The notes: a model not told the origin generated them from the sequence alone. Numbered from the stretch's first letter, positions 1-11,035 are shown. The stretch is DNA of 45,410 nucleotides from Chromera velia (GCA_018398765.1 JAHBMJ010000321.1:1364-46773); one strand, 5' to 3'. Made by a program: numbers and translations.

Positions 1-58
1 GGGGGGGGGGGGGAGAGAAAGAGAGACAGAGAGAAAGACGGCCAGAGAGAGAGACGGC

Positions 59-92
<34 letters not shown>

Positions 93-96
93 TGAC
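1..96. repeat. Poly-G run and (GA)n microsatellite at the window edge
   Basis: Positions 1-13 are all G, followed by imperfect GA repeats that become perfect at about 61-90. On the minus strand this is a CT-rich tract directly after the putative GTCAGT donor at 96-91, as expected for an intron. The G run may mark a contig edge. Confidence 0.9.
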
Positions 97-3000
97 CAGC
101 GAGTTGCAGACACATGTGCGGCCTTGATCTTCTCTGCTTTGGACGAGAGAGACGTAGCGACCTCTCTGACGGTTCCGTTGTCTGCGAGGTCATCACCCTC
201 ACATTTCTCCATCTCCATTTTGATCTTCGTGTCCCACTTTCTCTCTTCTTCCTCCACGATCCTGTCGAGTTCCTCAAATAGCCCTTCCTGTGCCCTGCCG
301 AATGAGGCCGTCTCCTCGACCCTCTGCAGGAGACGGTGAAGGTTCCAGTCAGGAACTCCGGAAGGATCAGGACCGGGAGAGGACTCGAAGATCTGCACTT
401 ATGCACTCAACGAGAGAGAAGGAGAGAACGAACGAAGATGAACTCGCAGAGGGTTATTGCTTTGGGTACTGATGTGCATGTTTGCACTTTGGTGTCACAT
501 TGCATTGCGTAGCAGGAAAGAAGGCGGGCAGGCACGCGTCCCCAAATTTTCTTTCTGAAGTTTCCAGATGTCGAAACGGACTTGCTCAGATCGAAAAACC
601 ATCCCAAACAGATGGGTCAAGCCTCGCAGAACAACAGAAGGAGGAAAGACAGGCTTTGATGTTGGAATAGGAGTACAGTGGTGTTGATAGAGTCAGAAGA
701 GCGCAGCGATGAACTGGAGAGACAATTTGGATAAAAGCACAAATCTGTGGCAAGAGAATTCGAGTCAAAAGACAGAGACTGACGAAATCGCAGTTGATAC
801 ACCCACTCTCCCAAGGAATCTTCTCCTTCACCTCCAGCATGACTTTCCCGAGACTCTTCTTCAACATCCCCGCCAGGTCGCTTGTCCTGGACAGGCCCAC
901 CACAACCCTCCACCGACTCTCTGTGTGCTCCACTGCACCCCTGTCTCCACACTGACCCAACAACAGACGCCCGAACCACTTGCGTCTCTCATCACACCCC
1001 CGCACAGCCTCGACTAACTGAGGAAGAACAGTGTCAATCAGACTACGCACAAGGGGTTGGCCCCCCAACGAAAAGATCTGCTCAACCTCTGTGCGACTGT
1101 CGACCTTCAAAGCCGCACTCACAACTGCACCAATCTCCTCCCGACCCTCCCTCCCTGCACTCGCACTCATGTTCTCCCGCACTAACGCGGCAATGCGGTC
1201 CTTATCCCCCTCTTCCATTGCTCTTCCAAGTGCCGTTTTTCCATTCTTGTCTTTTCTGAACAGATCTGCACCTGCGTTCACAAGAGCAGTGATAATGCCG
1301 CTGGCACTCGAAGCGAAGTCCACCCCCGCAGTCTCAGTGCCTGCCACCATCAGGGGCGTGGCCGCGTCCAGGCTCTCTGAGACGATGTTGGGGTCCCATC
1401 CCCCCTCTCCGACCAGGGAGCGGACAAGGAACAAGGAACCGCGCTTTGCGGCGACATGGAGCGGCGTGCCCTCTCCCTCCACGTCTAGATCCTCAGGAGC
1501 AAACCCCCAGTGGGTCAGCAATTTCGTGAGGAATGGGGAAGCGTTCAGACGTGCACACTGCAAGGCCATTTCCTTCAACGTCTCACTTTTCTTCCCTCTG
1601 TCGCTGTCTGTATCAAGCAACCCTGCTGCTTTTGCGGAGATGTCAAAAAGCTCCAGGGACTCGGTGGAAGTCCCGGATGGGTCGCCCTTGATAACCGTCT
1701 CTGGGTGCATGGTGAGATGCGGGAATGTTCTCTGAAGCCATGAGGCAGACGCGATATCACCCTGAAGGGTGGCCCACTCGAGAGCGTTAAAGGTCTGTTC
1801 ATTCAGCACAGGTGTCTTTTCGGGGGCTGAAAACGAAATCCATGGTTTCGATCGTTCGGGATTGGGGGAAAGTTGTTTGTTTTTTGAACCGGGGGAATTG
1901 GGGTTGCTGTCTGGAGGGGAAAGGGTTGCTGTGCTCCTCGCTTCGTCCCCAAACACGTCGCTGCTTCTGGAAGGAGACCTGCGAGCGCTTGCCCCTCGAG
2001 GGCTTCTGGAAGGAGACCTGCGGGCGGCCTCCCACCGCACTCTCTTCGAAATTCGGTTTTCCCGTTTCTCCTCCTCTTCAACAACACATGAAGCGACATT
2101 GGAGAGGTCGACACCGGGCCAGTTGGAGACCAATTTGATACGAGCACTTCTGTTTTGGAGGATCTGATGATCCTCGGTGTCCATTGGTTTCTGATGGTAG
2201 CTGGAGTGGGTGAGTGCAAACGCAATCGGGGAGAGTCTCAACTTGACCACCTTGCGTCTTTCGACACGAGGCAAAAAACTCATCATGCCCGACATACCCC
2301 CCGAGAACTCTGCAGGAACATTCACGTCCCCTGCACGGGAGAGAATCTCTGTCAACAACGGCAGAGCCGCGGCAGGCCCCTTCCACCCGTCTACTAGAGC
2401 CAGGTGGAGTAGGGTGGCAAAGGGCGGAGTGAGGGTCCTACCCATGTTCGTGTCTGCCCCTCTGTCGATCAATGCCCCCACCAATCCCCACAGGCCTAAC
2501 TCTGCAGATGCCATCGCGGGTGTATATCTGTACCGCCCTGTCCCCCCCCCCTTCTTCACCCGGGGGCCAAAGTTGATCAGAGACGGGTCGCATTTGAGAA
2601 GGGAGTCAATCAGAGGGATATGGGGAATGTCTGTCCTCATGGCAGACTCAGCAGTCCGCGCGGGAACGTGCGTAACGTTCCCGGAAGTGTATTCTGTTGC
2701 ACCTGCGGCTTTGCACACGAGGTGCAGAGAGGAGAGCTTACCTTGATCTGTGGCTCTGACATCTGCTCCTGCCTCGATCATTTTCTTCATGACCCCAAGG
2801 TCACGAGAGCACAAAGTGGTCTTTTTGGAGACCCTGTGGGCGGCAAGAACGAGTGCTGTGCCCTCATTCTTCCTTGCACTGTCCCATGCCACCCAGTCCA
2901 AGCACCCTCTTTCCCTTGCCCCCTCCACCACACTAGAGACGAGCTCTTGACAATGAGAGGGTGTGGATCCCCTCAGATTCTCCATACCTTCGAGAACGAC

Positions 3001-3906
3001 GTGCAAAGGGGACTGACCAGAGGGGCCCCTTTCCCCATTCCTTTCTCTTCTGTGAGAGATGGGGTTTGTGGGGTCCCACACATCCACCCGGGCCCCTTTC
3101 TGGATCAGCAGCAAGGCCTCTCTGTGTCTTCCCTCATGAAGGGCAAAGAGGATCCAGGGGACCCCGTCAATCGTTCCGTTGGGGTCGAGCTGCTGTGCCT
3201 CTAGAAGGATCTTCATAGAGGCCAGCACGGCGGGGCCTGAGCGGAGAGGGAGTTGGAAGGCTCTGCTGGGAGGGGGGAGAAGGGGGCGGTGGGAGATCAG
3301 AGCCTTCAAACAATCAAGGGAGTTGTGCTGCGTTGCAATCTGGAGGAGGTCTGTATCGTGGGGCAGTACTTTCCCTTTTTCGTCTCTTGACAGACGCCAA
3401 TGGGGACCGAATCGGTTGGAAGAAAGAAGGGCCTCCAGCTGTTCATCGTCATCTTGGATCACGGTGGTGATGGCGATGGCAGAGAGTTCTTCCCTTTGTT
3501 TCAGGGTGTTGCTATGAAGCGCACGTCGGAGAAGTTCGGCATCTACTCTGATCGAAAGAAGAAGGCGGGACAGCGAAGTGAGCTTCCAAAAGACCTTATT
3601 GCCAAGACATCCCGAGTTTGCAAGAACAGAGAAGAACTTTTTGCGAGCAGCATCAGGGGGGGAGGCGGGGGACCCGCTTGACAGGTGCACCACCCTCATT
3701 GTTGTTCTTGCAAGCTCAGTCTGCTCCTCCCTGATAGATAATCCTCTCACACCAAATACCGAACCGCAAAGATTCCAAAAAGAAAACCGACCATAGATGT
3801 GGCACAAACTGTCTTCCAAGAGGTTCCCGTTTGGTGCTGCCCTTGAATGGTTCTCTAGATGGTTGCCATGTATTAAAAGGAGACAGCAAAAGCACCTGTT
3901 GCTCAA
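97..3906 (-). CDS. Ankyrin-repeat protein, large main exon plus probable 3' exon
   Basis: One open frame on the minus strand runs from an ATG at 3906 to a stop at 586 (1106 codons). An alternative start is Met70 at 3699, where convincing protein sequence begins. Ankyrin-like repeats are clear near the C-terminus (GTPLHVAAKRG, then ATPLMVAGTE, then DKNGKTALGRAMEEGD) and weaker ones are spread through the first 600 residues (SPLHVVLEGM, SSLHLVCKAAG). A basic RS segment with two copies of ARRSPSRS lies near residue 630. The last 90 residues before the stop look intronic. A donor GTGAAG at 831 (phase 0) could splice to a TGCAG acceptor, giving an exon 392-97 that reads as an acidic helical segment and ends at a GTCAGT donor, so the gene may extend beyond the window. 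Ankyrin repeats bind proteins; no catalytic domain is visible. The ankyrin call is firm and the 3' exon is inferred. Confidence 0.82.
1963..2022. repeat. 39-bp tandem duplication inside the ankyrin gene
   Basis: A 21-bp block at 1963-1983 recurs exactly at 2002-2022, a period of 39 bp or 13 codons. On the minus strand it encodes the two ARRSPSRS copies, so the duplication keeps the frame and creates a small RS-like basic segment. Confidence 0.9.
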
Positions 3907-5218
3907 CGTTGTTTTTTGATGCGGCGCGGTGCCGTCAATGCGAATATGAGCACTGCGGCAAGCTTCGTGCTCATTAGACCCGGTCGGGCAGGGCCTGTTC
4001 TAGGGTTAGGGTGGAGTTTCCACCCGAATCGTGACCCGATCGGGGAGGAGTTTTTACTGTGAAGGGCTGATGAGAATACCACTGAGTCTAAGGGTTACTA
4101 AGGGTGTTTTTCTTAGTTTTTCTATGTTTTTCTACAACTTTTGTTGTCAGTTGTATACTGGGTTGTTGTACCGATATATATTTTAAAAAAATCAGTAAGT
4201 TTCTTTCTTTTTTTTTTTTCCGGAGTGCAGAGTAGTACAAAGTCTAGGTCTAAGCAGCAGCCTGGCAGCCTAGGCTTACCTAGGCTAGTTGAGGCACTTT
4301 CCCTGGAACTTAGGCCAGCAGCTAGCTGGATCGAAGACGCACAACGCCCGGACGCTGTACGTTGGACATTCAGCTACTATCGGCTACATTTGGTATTAAA
4401 GTGCGGGAAGCTACAGGATACTACTAGAAGTTAAACCTCTGGACATTAGCCCTAATCGTAATGTTGATTATTTATGGTGCACTCAAACACAAATAGACAT
4501 AAACTAGCATAGAGGCTACATAGATAAAAAAAACAATAAAGAAAGAGAAAGGAGACTCCCGGAACAATCTAGGGAACAGTTAAAGAGCTATAGTATGAAA
4601 AGATATGAAATGATACACAAAAAAAAACAAAAGCGAAGGGAAAAAAGAGGGGCATGGAATGCTCAAAACTTCTGAAACTCGCTTCATACCGTTTATCTGC
4701 AACTTTGAGATTATCTCAGATCGTTCCCTAACTTCCTTTTCAAACCTTGCTTTAGATCGAATGTAATCGAATGGAATGAGCTTTGCGGGGCTTCTCACAT
4801 ATACATACAGGTAATTGACTTATTCAATGTAATCCGTTTGTAACATAGGCTAGACCTGTGCGGGCTAGCCAAGGGGATCAGATACGTCTACACACCTAGC
4901 TATATATACATGTAGATACACGTTTTCCTGAAAAACCGCACTTCGGACATTTGGTATTGGAGCGGGAGGCTAATCTTCTGCACATTAATCATAATTCTGA
5001 TTCTATTTGCTAAGCATGTCAGTACTTCATTCACTTACTCTAAGTAATCCACAATTATAATTTTTAGAATAGATTGTAATATTAACTAAAATTTTTATTA
5101 AATTGTAAGCCTACTAGTAGGCTAAACACTCATTCTTTAAGCTAGAAACAATATTTTTTTTGCAAAAGATGTCAGCTAGACTGAGCTAGTGCAGTTCACA
5201 ATCCTCCTTCAGGTATCT
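3907..5218. other. Intergenic stretch with an AT-rich island (about 4060-5210)
   Basis: No convincing gene is seen. The first 150 bases are GC-balanced and contain a short inverted repeat (TGAGCAC / GTGCTCA near 3945-3975). From about 4060 the composition becomes strongly AT-rich, with runs of T and A and many CCTAGG/CTAG words, unlike the flanking genes. A diverged internal duplication (4381-4412 against 4944-4971) suggests an old repeat element. The region lies upstream of the ankyrin gene and downstream of the minus-strand gene ending at 5219. Confidence 0.6.
4381..4971 (+). repeat. Pair of diverged direct repeats in the AT-rich island
   Basis: Bases 4381-4412 and 4944-4971 share ACATTTGGTATT followed by a GCGGGA(A/G)GCTA block. 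In both copies a related CATTA(A/G)-rich stretch follows within about 60 bp. The copies are in the same orientation, about 560 bp apart. They look like remnants of one degenerate repeat family. Confidence 0.5.
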
Positions 5219-6330
5219 TCAGATCTTTAGTTTATGCGATCGATGACGCATCATGAATGCTCTTTGTGTCGACCGGCTTGAATGAGCGGCACCTTTACTG
5301 ACCGCAATCTTCAGTAGCCGGGCCTCGACCCACTCAAGGCAGGGCCGGTCTGAGAGAGGGAGGCGTTGACGGAATCTCTGCTGCTTCTGCTGGAATGTGA
5401 GGTTGGGTTTGGTGAGGCTGCATGCAAGCAAATGGACAAGAAGTCTCAATAAACAAATCGAGTCAAAGACTTGCCAAATATACGGGTGTGGAGGGAGCAG
5501 ACCCGGGAGAGAAAGAGGCGAGGAAATGGTTGTGGGATGGCTTGAAGGCAGACCCCGAAAGCGCTATGAAAATTATTCGAGAGCTTTGCATTTCTTTTTA
5601 CTCACTTGAATCAGTTCGCTGAACACTCTCTAACTTGTTGTTTCTCGCTTTTTCGTCTGATTCCAAATCAGCTTCGCCGTTGAAGTCTTGCTTCAGCCTA
5701 CCGTCTCTTAAAGTAGAGCTAGAATCTTGAACAAGACTTGCAGGAACATGGACTGCCAGGAGCTAGGCTCCGACGGCTATAGTCATTCATTCATTCATTC
5801 ATTCATACAGGCAGATAATCACGCATATGCAGGCAGCCACCGTTACCGTAGAACGGAATGCAGTGGGTGAGTTCGAGTAACTGTTTCTACAGTGGTGAGC
5901 GTCTGCCTCAAAAATAATACAGGTATCGGAAGATACCATGCGATTCTTCGCATTCTCTCTTATGAAGCGGCAGAACACAGAGAACGAGTGCAGGCAAAAT
6001 GTTCCAACACAAGTCAGAACAGAGGATTCATTCGATCCGTCCCGGCACTGCGAGATTCAACTACATGATGGAGAGAATGAAGAGCCCATGTCCGTCCGCG
6101 CTGCAACAGCAGAAGCAAACCGGTCAGCTTCCCCCCTTCCGCCCCAAAAGGACCTGAAAAGTCATGGTCCCTAAGTTTGCATAGATTCATTCCTCGGCTC
6201 AATTAACTGACCACATCGCGATTTCCAGGAGCTCACGTGCCGCAGATTCCTGGCCCGTCCATGCCGCTGACGGCCCTCCGAAGTCATAGAACTCCTGGCG
6301 GAACTTTACGTCGGAATTCTGGCCACCTGG
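5219..6330 (-). CDS. Unrecognised protein, two 3' exons
   Basis: Two phase-compatible minus-strand exons are visible. The first is 6330-6212, after a CTGCAG acceptor and before a GTCAGT donor (phase 2). The second is 5417-5219, after a CATGCAG acceptor and ending at a TGA stop. Together they give about 105 residues, including [16 protein letters not shown] and [13 protein letters not shown], which look helical. The upstream part is missing: a large CA microsatellite (6403-6620) lies just before the first exon, and the next open region is the LRR gene whose stop is at 6788. These exons might be an alternative 3' end of that gene. A second donor-like GTCAGT sits inside the last exon at about 5301, so the C-terminus is uncertain. 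I do not recognise the family. Confidence 0.4.
5422..5622 (+). CDS. Possible small ORF, 66 residues, unrecognised
   Basis: A short plus-strand frame opens at 5422, partly over the CATGCAG acceptor used by the opposite-strand exon, and ends at a TGA at 5620. The sequence is charged and helical ([18 protein letters not shown]). It has no recognisable domain or visible splice partner. It may be chance coding potential in an intron of the minus-strand gene. Low confidence. Confidence 0.2.
   Translation: MQANGQEVSINKSSQRLAKYTGVEGADPGEKEARKWLWDGLKADPESAMKIIRELCISFYSLESVR
5784..5806. repeat. (ATTC)n microsatellite
   Basis: Five to six perfect CATT units. The same tetranucleotide, as GAAT or TGAA, recurs at 11790-11990 and 17820-18045. 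Confidence 0.9.
5938..6174 (+). other. Open frame of 78 codons, probably not a gene
   Basis: A plus-strand frame is open here but it lies in an intron of the minus-strand exons, has no splice context and shows no domain. I record it only so that the 5623-6211 stretch is covered. Nothing else is seen there. Confidence 0.15.
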
Positions 6331-6401
6331 CTGCAGAGCTGATTGCAACACATGGTGAGTACACTTGTCAAAAAACGAAAGGCACACAGAGAAAGGGATA
6401 A

Positions 6402-6402
<1 letters not shown>

Positions 6403-6442
<40 letters not shown>

Positions 6443-6520
6443 ACAGACACACAGACACACACAGACACACACACACACACAGACACAGACACAGACACAG
6501 AAACAGACACGCACAGACAA

Positions 6521-6553
<33 letters not shown>

Positions 6554-6587
6554 CGCACGCACGCACGCACGCACACGCACACACTGT

Positions 6588-6620
<33 letters not shown>
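6403..6620. repeat. Compound (CA)n microsatellite
   Basis: About 215 bp of CA repeat interrupted by GACA, GCACGC and GTGA units. All translations across it (TH-rich or CV-rich) are repeat artefacts. Confidence 0.97.
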
Positions 6621-6621
<1 letters not shown>

Positions 6622-6787
6622 TAGATGCCTCGCCGAGTCGCCGTCATAGTGTCATTTGTCGTCCTGCTGATCGAAGTGAAGCAAATCGCGAACCGGCAAT
6701 ACACTATTTAATAAGACCCCATTAATTACAAAGAATGAAAATCCATGCAACGATTCCCCCCTGCGTTGTTCAAGAATCGGCAGAATG

Positions 6788-9700
6788 CTATTTAAAGCTT
6801 TCAGGCGAGCTGCTGAGATTGGAAGACTCCTCGCTGAGGTCACTAAAGTCGAAAGATACGCTCGATACGGAAGATTCACAATGATAGCATTTCAAGTCCT
6901 TCCCCCTTTTGACCAGAAGCCTCCCACGCACTGCGCGATGCTCTTCTAGACTCCTTCGCCCTTCTGTCGACACATTCGTGCAAGAGACAAACAAGAACCT
7001 CAGGCAAGAGAGACGCGTGGCAAACCGCAGGTCCTTGTCTGCAATGCCCGTATGCGAAAGGTTCAAGAGGGACAGCCGCGGCAGCCCCTCACAGAGAAGA
7101 TGCAGAGACGAGCCTGACACGGCTGTTCCATCAAGGTCCAGGTTCATCAGCCCGTGCAGAGAGGAAGCGATCGTTTCCACAGTGCGATCTCCCACAAGAG
7201 TTGCCCCTCCAAGGTCAAGCATGGAGAGACTGGGTAGTGATGAGAGGCCAGTCAGAGCATCGTCAGTCAGGTTGTTCGCAAGAATCCCCTTTTCCCTGGC
7301 ACCGTGGCTGGATGAGAGGTCTAGAGAGCTGAGAGAAGGGAGGCGTGCCAATACATCGAGGAGACTTGGAATCTCTTCCGATCGGAGGCCACAGTCCTTC
7401 AGGGCTGCGGACTGTATTCGAATCTCCTCTGGCCGTAACACATCATGGAACCAGCGCAGAAACTGCAAGGTGTCACGGAATGCTACATCAGAATCCTGGG
7501 ATAGGTCCAAGCCGTCCAGTTCCAACCGGGGAGAGCTGGCAATCACCCCCCTCACGTATGACTCGTACAGCCGTTTGAGCCGTCCCCTGTCTCCCTTTCC
7601 GTTACTGAACGCAATCGCGTACTGACTCTCTGAGCCCTTTTCCTCCCCCTCCCGCATGTCGATCAGTGTATTGAAGTCTGATGGCGCAAGGGGAGCTGCC
7701 GAGATTGCGGGGGTTGATCCAACCTGCAACAAAATTTGACGACAGGTGTGAAGCGGAGGGTGCATGAAACAGGAAACCAAATAGAAGAGGCTAGCTCATT
7801 CAAGAGACACAAGATGCCTTGCGTAAGCTCTCACACACACACTCATTTACCGAGAGCGAGAAAGTGAAAAGGTAGTAGACGGAACCGATTGTTTCCTTTG
7901 TACCAGGATTGTGACACGCACATATATTTGCGCAAGCAAAGAGAAAAATAGACACACATACAGCATGATACATTCATTTAAAAAAATGTCGAAAGGAGCA
8001 AACCAATGGAGGATGTAGAAGGGCAGGAAACAGCAGGACAGTGCACATTCAAATTTGCCACACACCGTTGAACCGTATTAAAAAAAAAGAAGGCGAAAAG
8101 GGACGTATTTGCAAGGATTCCACAGAAGCCGCTCAACCACGCAGGAAGGCCAGAAATGCTGTAGGACTTGTTCGGATTCTCTTCCATCGGTCATCTCTCT
8201 GACGTACCGACCTGCAGGATCTGCGCAGAGCCTTTGCTACGAAGGTGCGCGAGTCTGCTCTCAAAGATCGGCCATCCTCGTTGCTCATACGGAACGCAAC
8301 TGGTCACCAGAGCATCGTCTGGGGGAGGTTTTGTGTATCTGACGAGGACTGTCTCTGAGTGGCCGTAGAGAGTGGCCATATATTCGAGGCCTGTCTTGAT
8401 GGACCGCTGCTGGTCTGCACTGCGCGGTTTACCAGCCTCTCTCTGGTAGAGACACGGAAAGTTCCAGAAGAGAAGCTGAGTGGGGGAGAAGCCGTCCAAA
8501 CGAGGGGCTTCGGGTGGAAGAGACCAATCAAGCGGCTTCTCTGTCTTCTCAACTGCTCCTCCCAACGGCCCTTTGCCAAGCGACCGGATTGCTGGCAACA
8601 GACCTGAGAGAGAGTCAGAAGACGACTGACGGTCTTTGTCTGCTTCCCCCTCAGGTAAGTCTCCCTCTTGCTCTTCTCTCTTCTCCCCCGTCTCCTTCAT
8701 TGCGAATTTTCTTTCTCAAAATCGCTCTGCAGCGTTGCAGCCTGTGTACTGGAAGGGGGGTCTGGAAGACGTACACGGAGGCTGATCCCCCCCCTCCTGT
8801 CTCGGGGTGGTTTTTTGGGTCTCGCCTCTCACAGTCACCTCCTTTCTCTCTGTGCTGCAGGCAGCAGAGGCAATCTTGGAATGTCCCCGATTCCTCAGAC
8901 GCGCCATGAACTTCGATATTCCCTTTGACGGTTCTTTCTTCTTCTTCTTTGCCTGCTCAATTTGAGTCTCCGACTCGGGTCTCGGAGAGAAGACTGCGCC
9001 CTAGCTCTCGTCCTCTTCTCTGCCCCTGAGTCCAAGGGTCCAAATCAAAACTCTCTGGGGCTTCAACGACGGCACGACCGATCTTCCCCGTCGGGTCGGG
9101 GTGGTGCTTGGAATGCCAACAGTAGGAGAGACAGAACACCCGTAGGTTTCGCATATCCCCCCAAACATCACTCGCTTTCCTTGCCTCCAGCGTCTGAAGG
9201 AGGAGACGCCTGTCTGCGAGGAAAAGAGGCTTCCATCGACTGCCGCGACTGGATTCTCCCCTCTGCTTCTAACAAACCGCGCGAGCTGCCTGCCGTCTAC
9301 GAATGTGAAGGCACCGGAGAGGGCCAGATAGAGCACAGAGCGAATGTTTTTAAATCTTCAGCGGGTTCGGAGGAGAGCCTCATGGCAGCAGCGGAAAGTC
9401 AAAAGAAGCTTAGCACCACTCCCGTCTCCTCCTCCCGTCTCCGCCGCTTCTTCAACCACATAGACCGATCCCTGCGTGCAACTATGAAGGCGATCGACCA
9501 TCTTATTCCACTCAGACAAACAGGTCTCCAGTGCCTTTCCGCACCAAGAGCACGCACAATCTTTTGGAGGTGTCTGCAGAGCTTGCGCTTTGGCGGCAAG
9601 CCAGAGATATCCGTCGTCCGCGTCTGCCTGTGCAGCGATGGCCGCGAGAACTCGTTTTTGGGATGCACTGAGCTCCTGCATACAGAACGGTCCATTAATG

Positions 9701-9950
9701 GCACGGAGCAATTTGGACCCCGACCGTCGTACACGAGACAGGCATCCACATGTACATTATACAGCCATGCACCCCTACTGCACGTGCAGCGTCTTCAGCT
9801 GACCTTCTCCGTTGTGATCTCCACCACAGGATGGTCTTCTTCTTTCTCCTCTTCTTCCTCCTCTTCTTTCCCATGCTCCTGGCAAATCTCTTGTTCTCTT
9901 TTGTCCAGTTGGAGTGAACCACTCCCACGAGATTCTTCATCCTTCTTCAT
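6788..9950 (-). CDS. Protein with acidic N-terminus, HPDP/RGWPxFE-type domain and C-terminal leucine-rich repeats
   Basis: Five minus-strand exons are proposed. Exon 1, 9950-9804, starts MKKDEESRG and ends in a Glu-rich run. Exon 2, 9675-9417, has a CSWCGK motif. Exon 3, from 9213, carries LSYCWHSKHHPDPTG and stays open to a stop at 8957, with its true 3' edge unknown. Exon 4 ends at 8212 and starts at 8603 (after TCTCTCTCAG) or at Met 8700; it carries FWNFPCLYQRE, MATLYGHSETVLVRY and CPYEQRGWPIFE. Exon 5, 7723-6788, is phase 0 to exon 4 and has about five LRRs (LPSLSSLDLSS, LPSLSMLDLGG, LMNLDLDGT, LPRLSLLNLSH) and a Ser-rich tail. The order SHxW/HPDP, then LYQ, then LYxH, then RGWPxFE recalls an uncharacterised domain in dinoflagellate proteins. 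That recognition is from memory. The exon 3 to exon 4 junction is unresolved, so two genes remain possible. Confidence 0.6.
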
Positions 9951-10385
9951 TCAGAAAAGGAAGGGAACGTGCTCCTTTGACACATGCAGAGCTGGATGTC
10001 CACCCCTGAATTGTTCCGTCCAGCGGGAAGCTGAGCCCTCCTTGAGAAACACAACAGAGAGTATTGTTGCGTGGCTGCAACTTGTTAGACCACTCTCCTG
10101 ATGGAGCCTTCGTGTCAAACAACTCCTGCATCTATAACATTGGCGCTGGGCATCTCCGGCACTGTCTACAGCTGAGAAACACCGGCGTCTTCTTTACATT
10201 TACTGCACTCTTTCCGTATCTTGCGGGTGCAATTCCGAGGATGGTATTTTTCTTCGTCTTACCTTTGTCGCAAGTGGTATGTGTGAGTTGTCGGATCATT
10301 GCGTGCAGCTAGGTGCGAGTATTTTCGTTCGTCCCTATATATAGCTGTTGCATCCTGTTGCTGCGTGTTGTTAACTGTTGTTGCT

Positions 10386-10448
10386 ACGTGTTGCTAAGTG
10401 TTGCACACGCAACACGCTGTTGGCCAGCTGTTGCGTTACGCAACACGT
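10386..10448. repeat. Nested GTTGCG/CGCAAC inverted repeats
   Basis: Positions 10398-10415 form a hairpin with arms GTGTTGC and GCAACAC around ACAC. Positions 10429-10445 form an almost perfect palindrome with arms TGTTGCGT and ACGCAACA around one T. Both sit inside a larger pair of ACGTGTTGC (10386) and GCAACACGT (10440-10448). Confidence 0.85.
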
Positions 10449-10479
10449 ACGGGTTGTATTAATTGACACTTCCTTGAAC

Positions 10480-10695
10480 TTGCAACATGCAGTTATATAG
10501 ACTTGCGTGCATGCGTCCATGCATCATATATATACATGCATGCAGTTATATATATATATATATATATATATATAACTGATCCGGACCTCGATCGATCAAT
10601 GCTTGCAATGCATGCGCATATACATGCATATACACGTATACATGCAACTGCGATAATTGCCCAAGCCGACGCGTATATATATATATATATATACC
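10480..10695. repeat. (TA)n microsatellites with GCATGCA palindromes
   Basis: Perfect TA runs lie at about 10546-10574 and 10674-10692. Between and before them are repeated TGCATGCA, CATGCATATACA and GCATGCG words. This is low-complexity DNA without coding value. Confidence 0.9.
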
Positions 10696-11035
10696 ACCAC
10701 TTCGTTGACAAGTCACATGCACAGCAGTCCGCCCGGTCCATCCTGACAACGCTAGCTGCTACACATACTCAGTACTACAAGAGAGGTGGTGTATTCTTTT
10801 TTCATAGTTGCAGCCTACTTCCAGGCACCGAGTGCAACTGCATGCAGGCACAACTGCATGTGCACATAGCGAAGCCCTCGAGTTTCTATCGCTTTCAATC
10901 GAAAGCTCGCGACCTGAGTACCCCTCTGGATCCGAAAATCGATCAGTACGACCGCACACGGACTGCCCGTTAAACTGGCTTCGACAGGGTCTGTGTCAAC
11001 GCCGAAGCTTCCGAATCAGATCGGTGCTCTAACGT

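Larger units (their letters stand above)
9951..11035. promoter_or_regulatory. Divergent intergenic region with inverted and TA repeats
   Basis: About 1.1 kb between the minus-strand LRR gene (start 9950) and the plus-strand 152-codon gene (start 11036). A possible 5' exon on the minus strand (after ATGCAG at about 10131) cannot be excluded. From 10345 the sequence is rich in GTTGC words with nested inverted repeats. From 10480 it holds GCATGCA palindromes and two TA microsatellites. It probably contains both promoters, but no specific element can be proven. Confidence 0.45.

Noticed and set aside
1031-1735. A 234-codon plus-strand frame opposite the ankyrin gene
   Set aside because: A shadow of the ankyrin coding strand, with no independent motif.
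3998-4016. TAGGGTTAGGG, resembling telomere repeats
   Set aside because: Only about two units, in an internal position; too short to call an interstitial telomere.
6199-6704. Cys/Val-rich and Thr/His-rich frames
   Set aside because: Translations of the CA/TG microsatellite.
8962-10101. A 379-codon plus-strand open frame
   Set aside because: It is antisense to exons 1-3 of the RGWPxFE/LRR gene, has no family motif, and contains a Ser run that is the complement of the Glu-rich exon 1.
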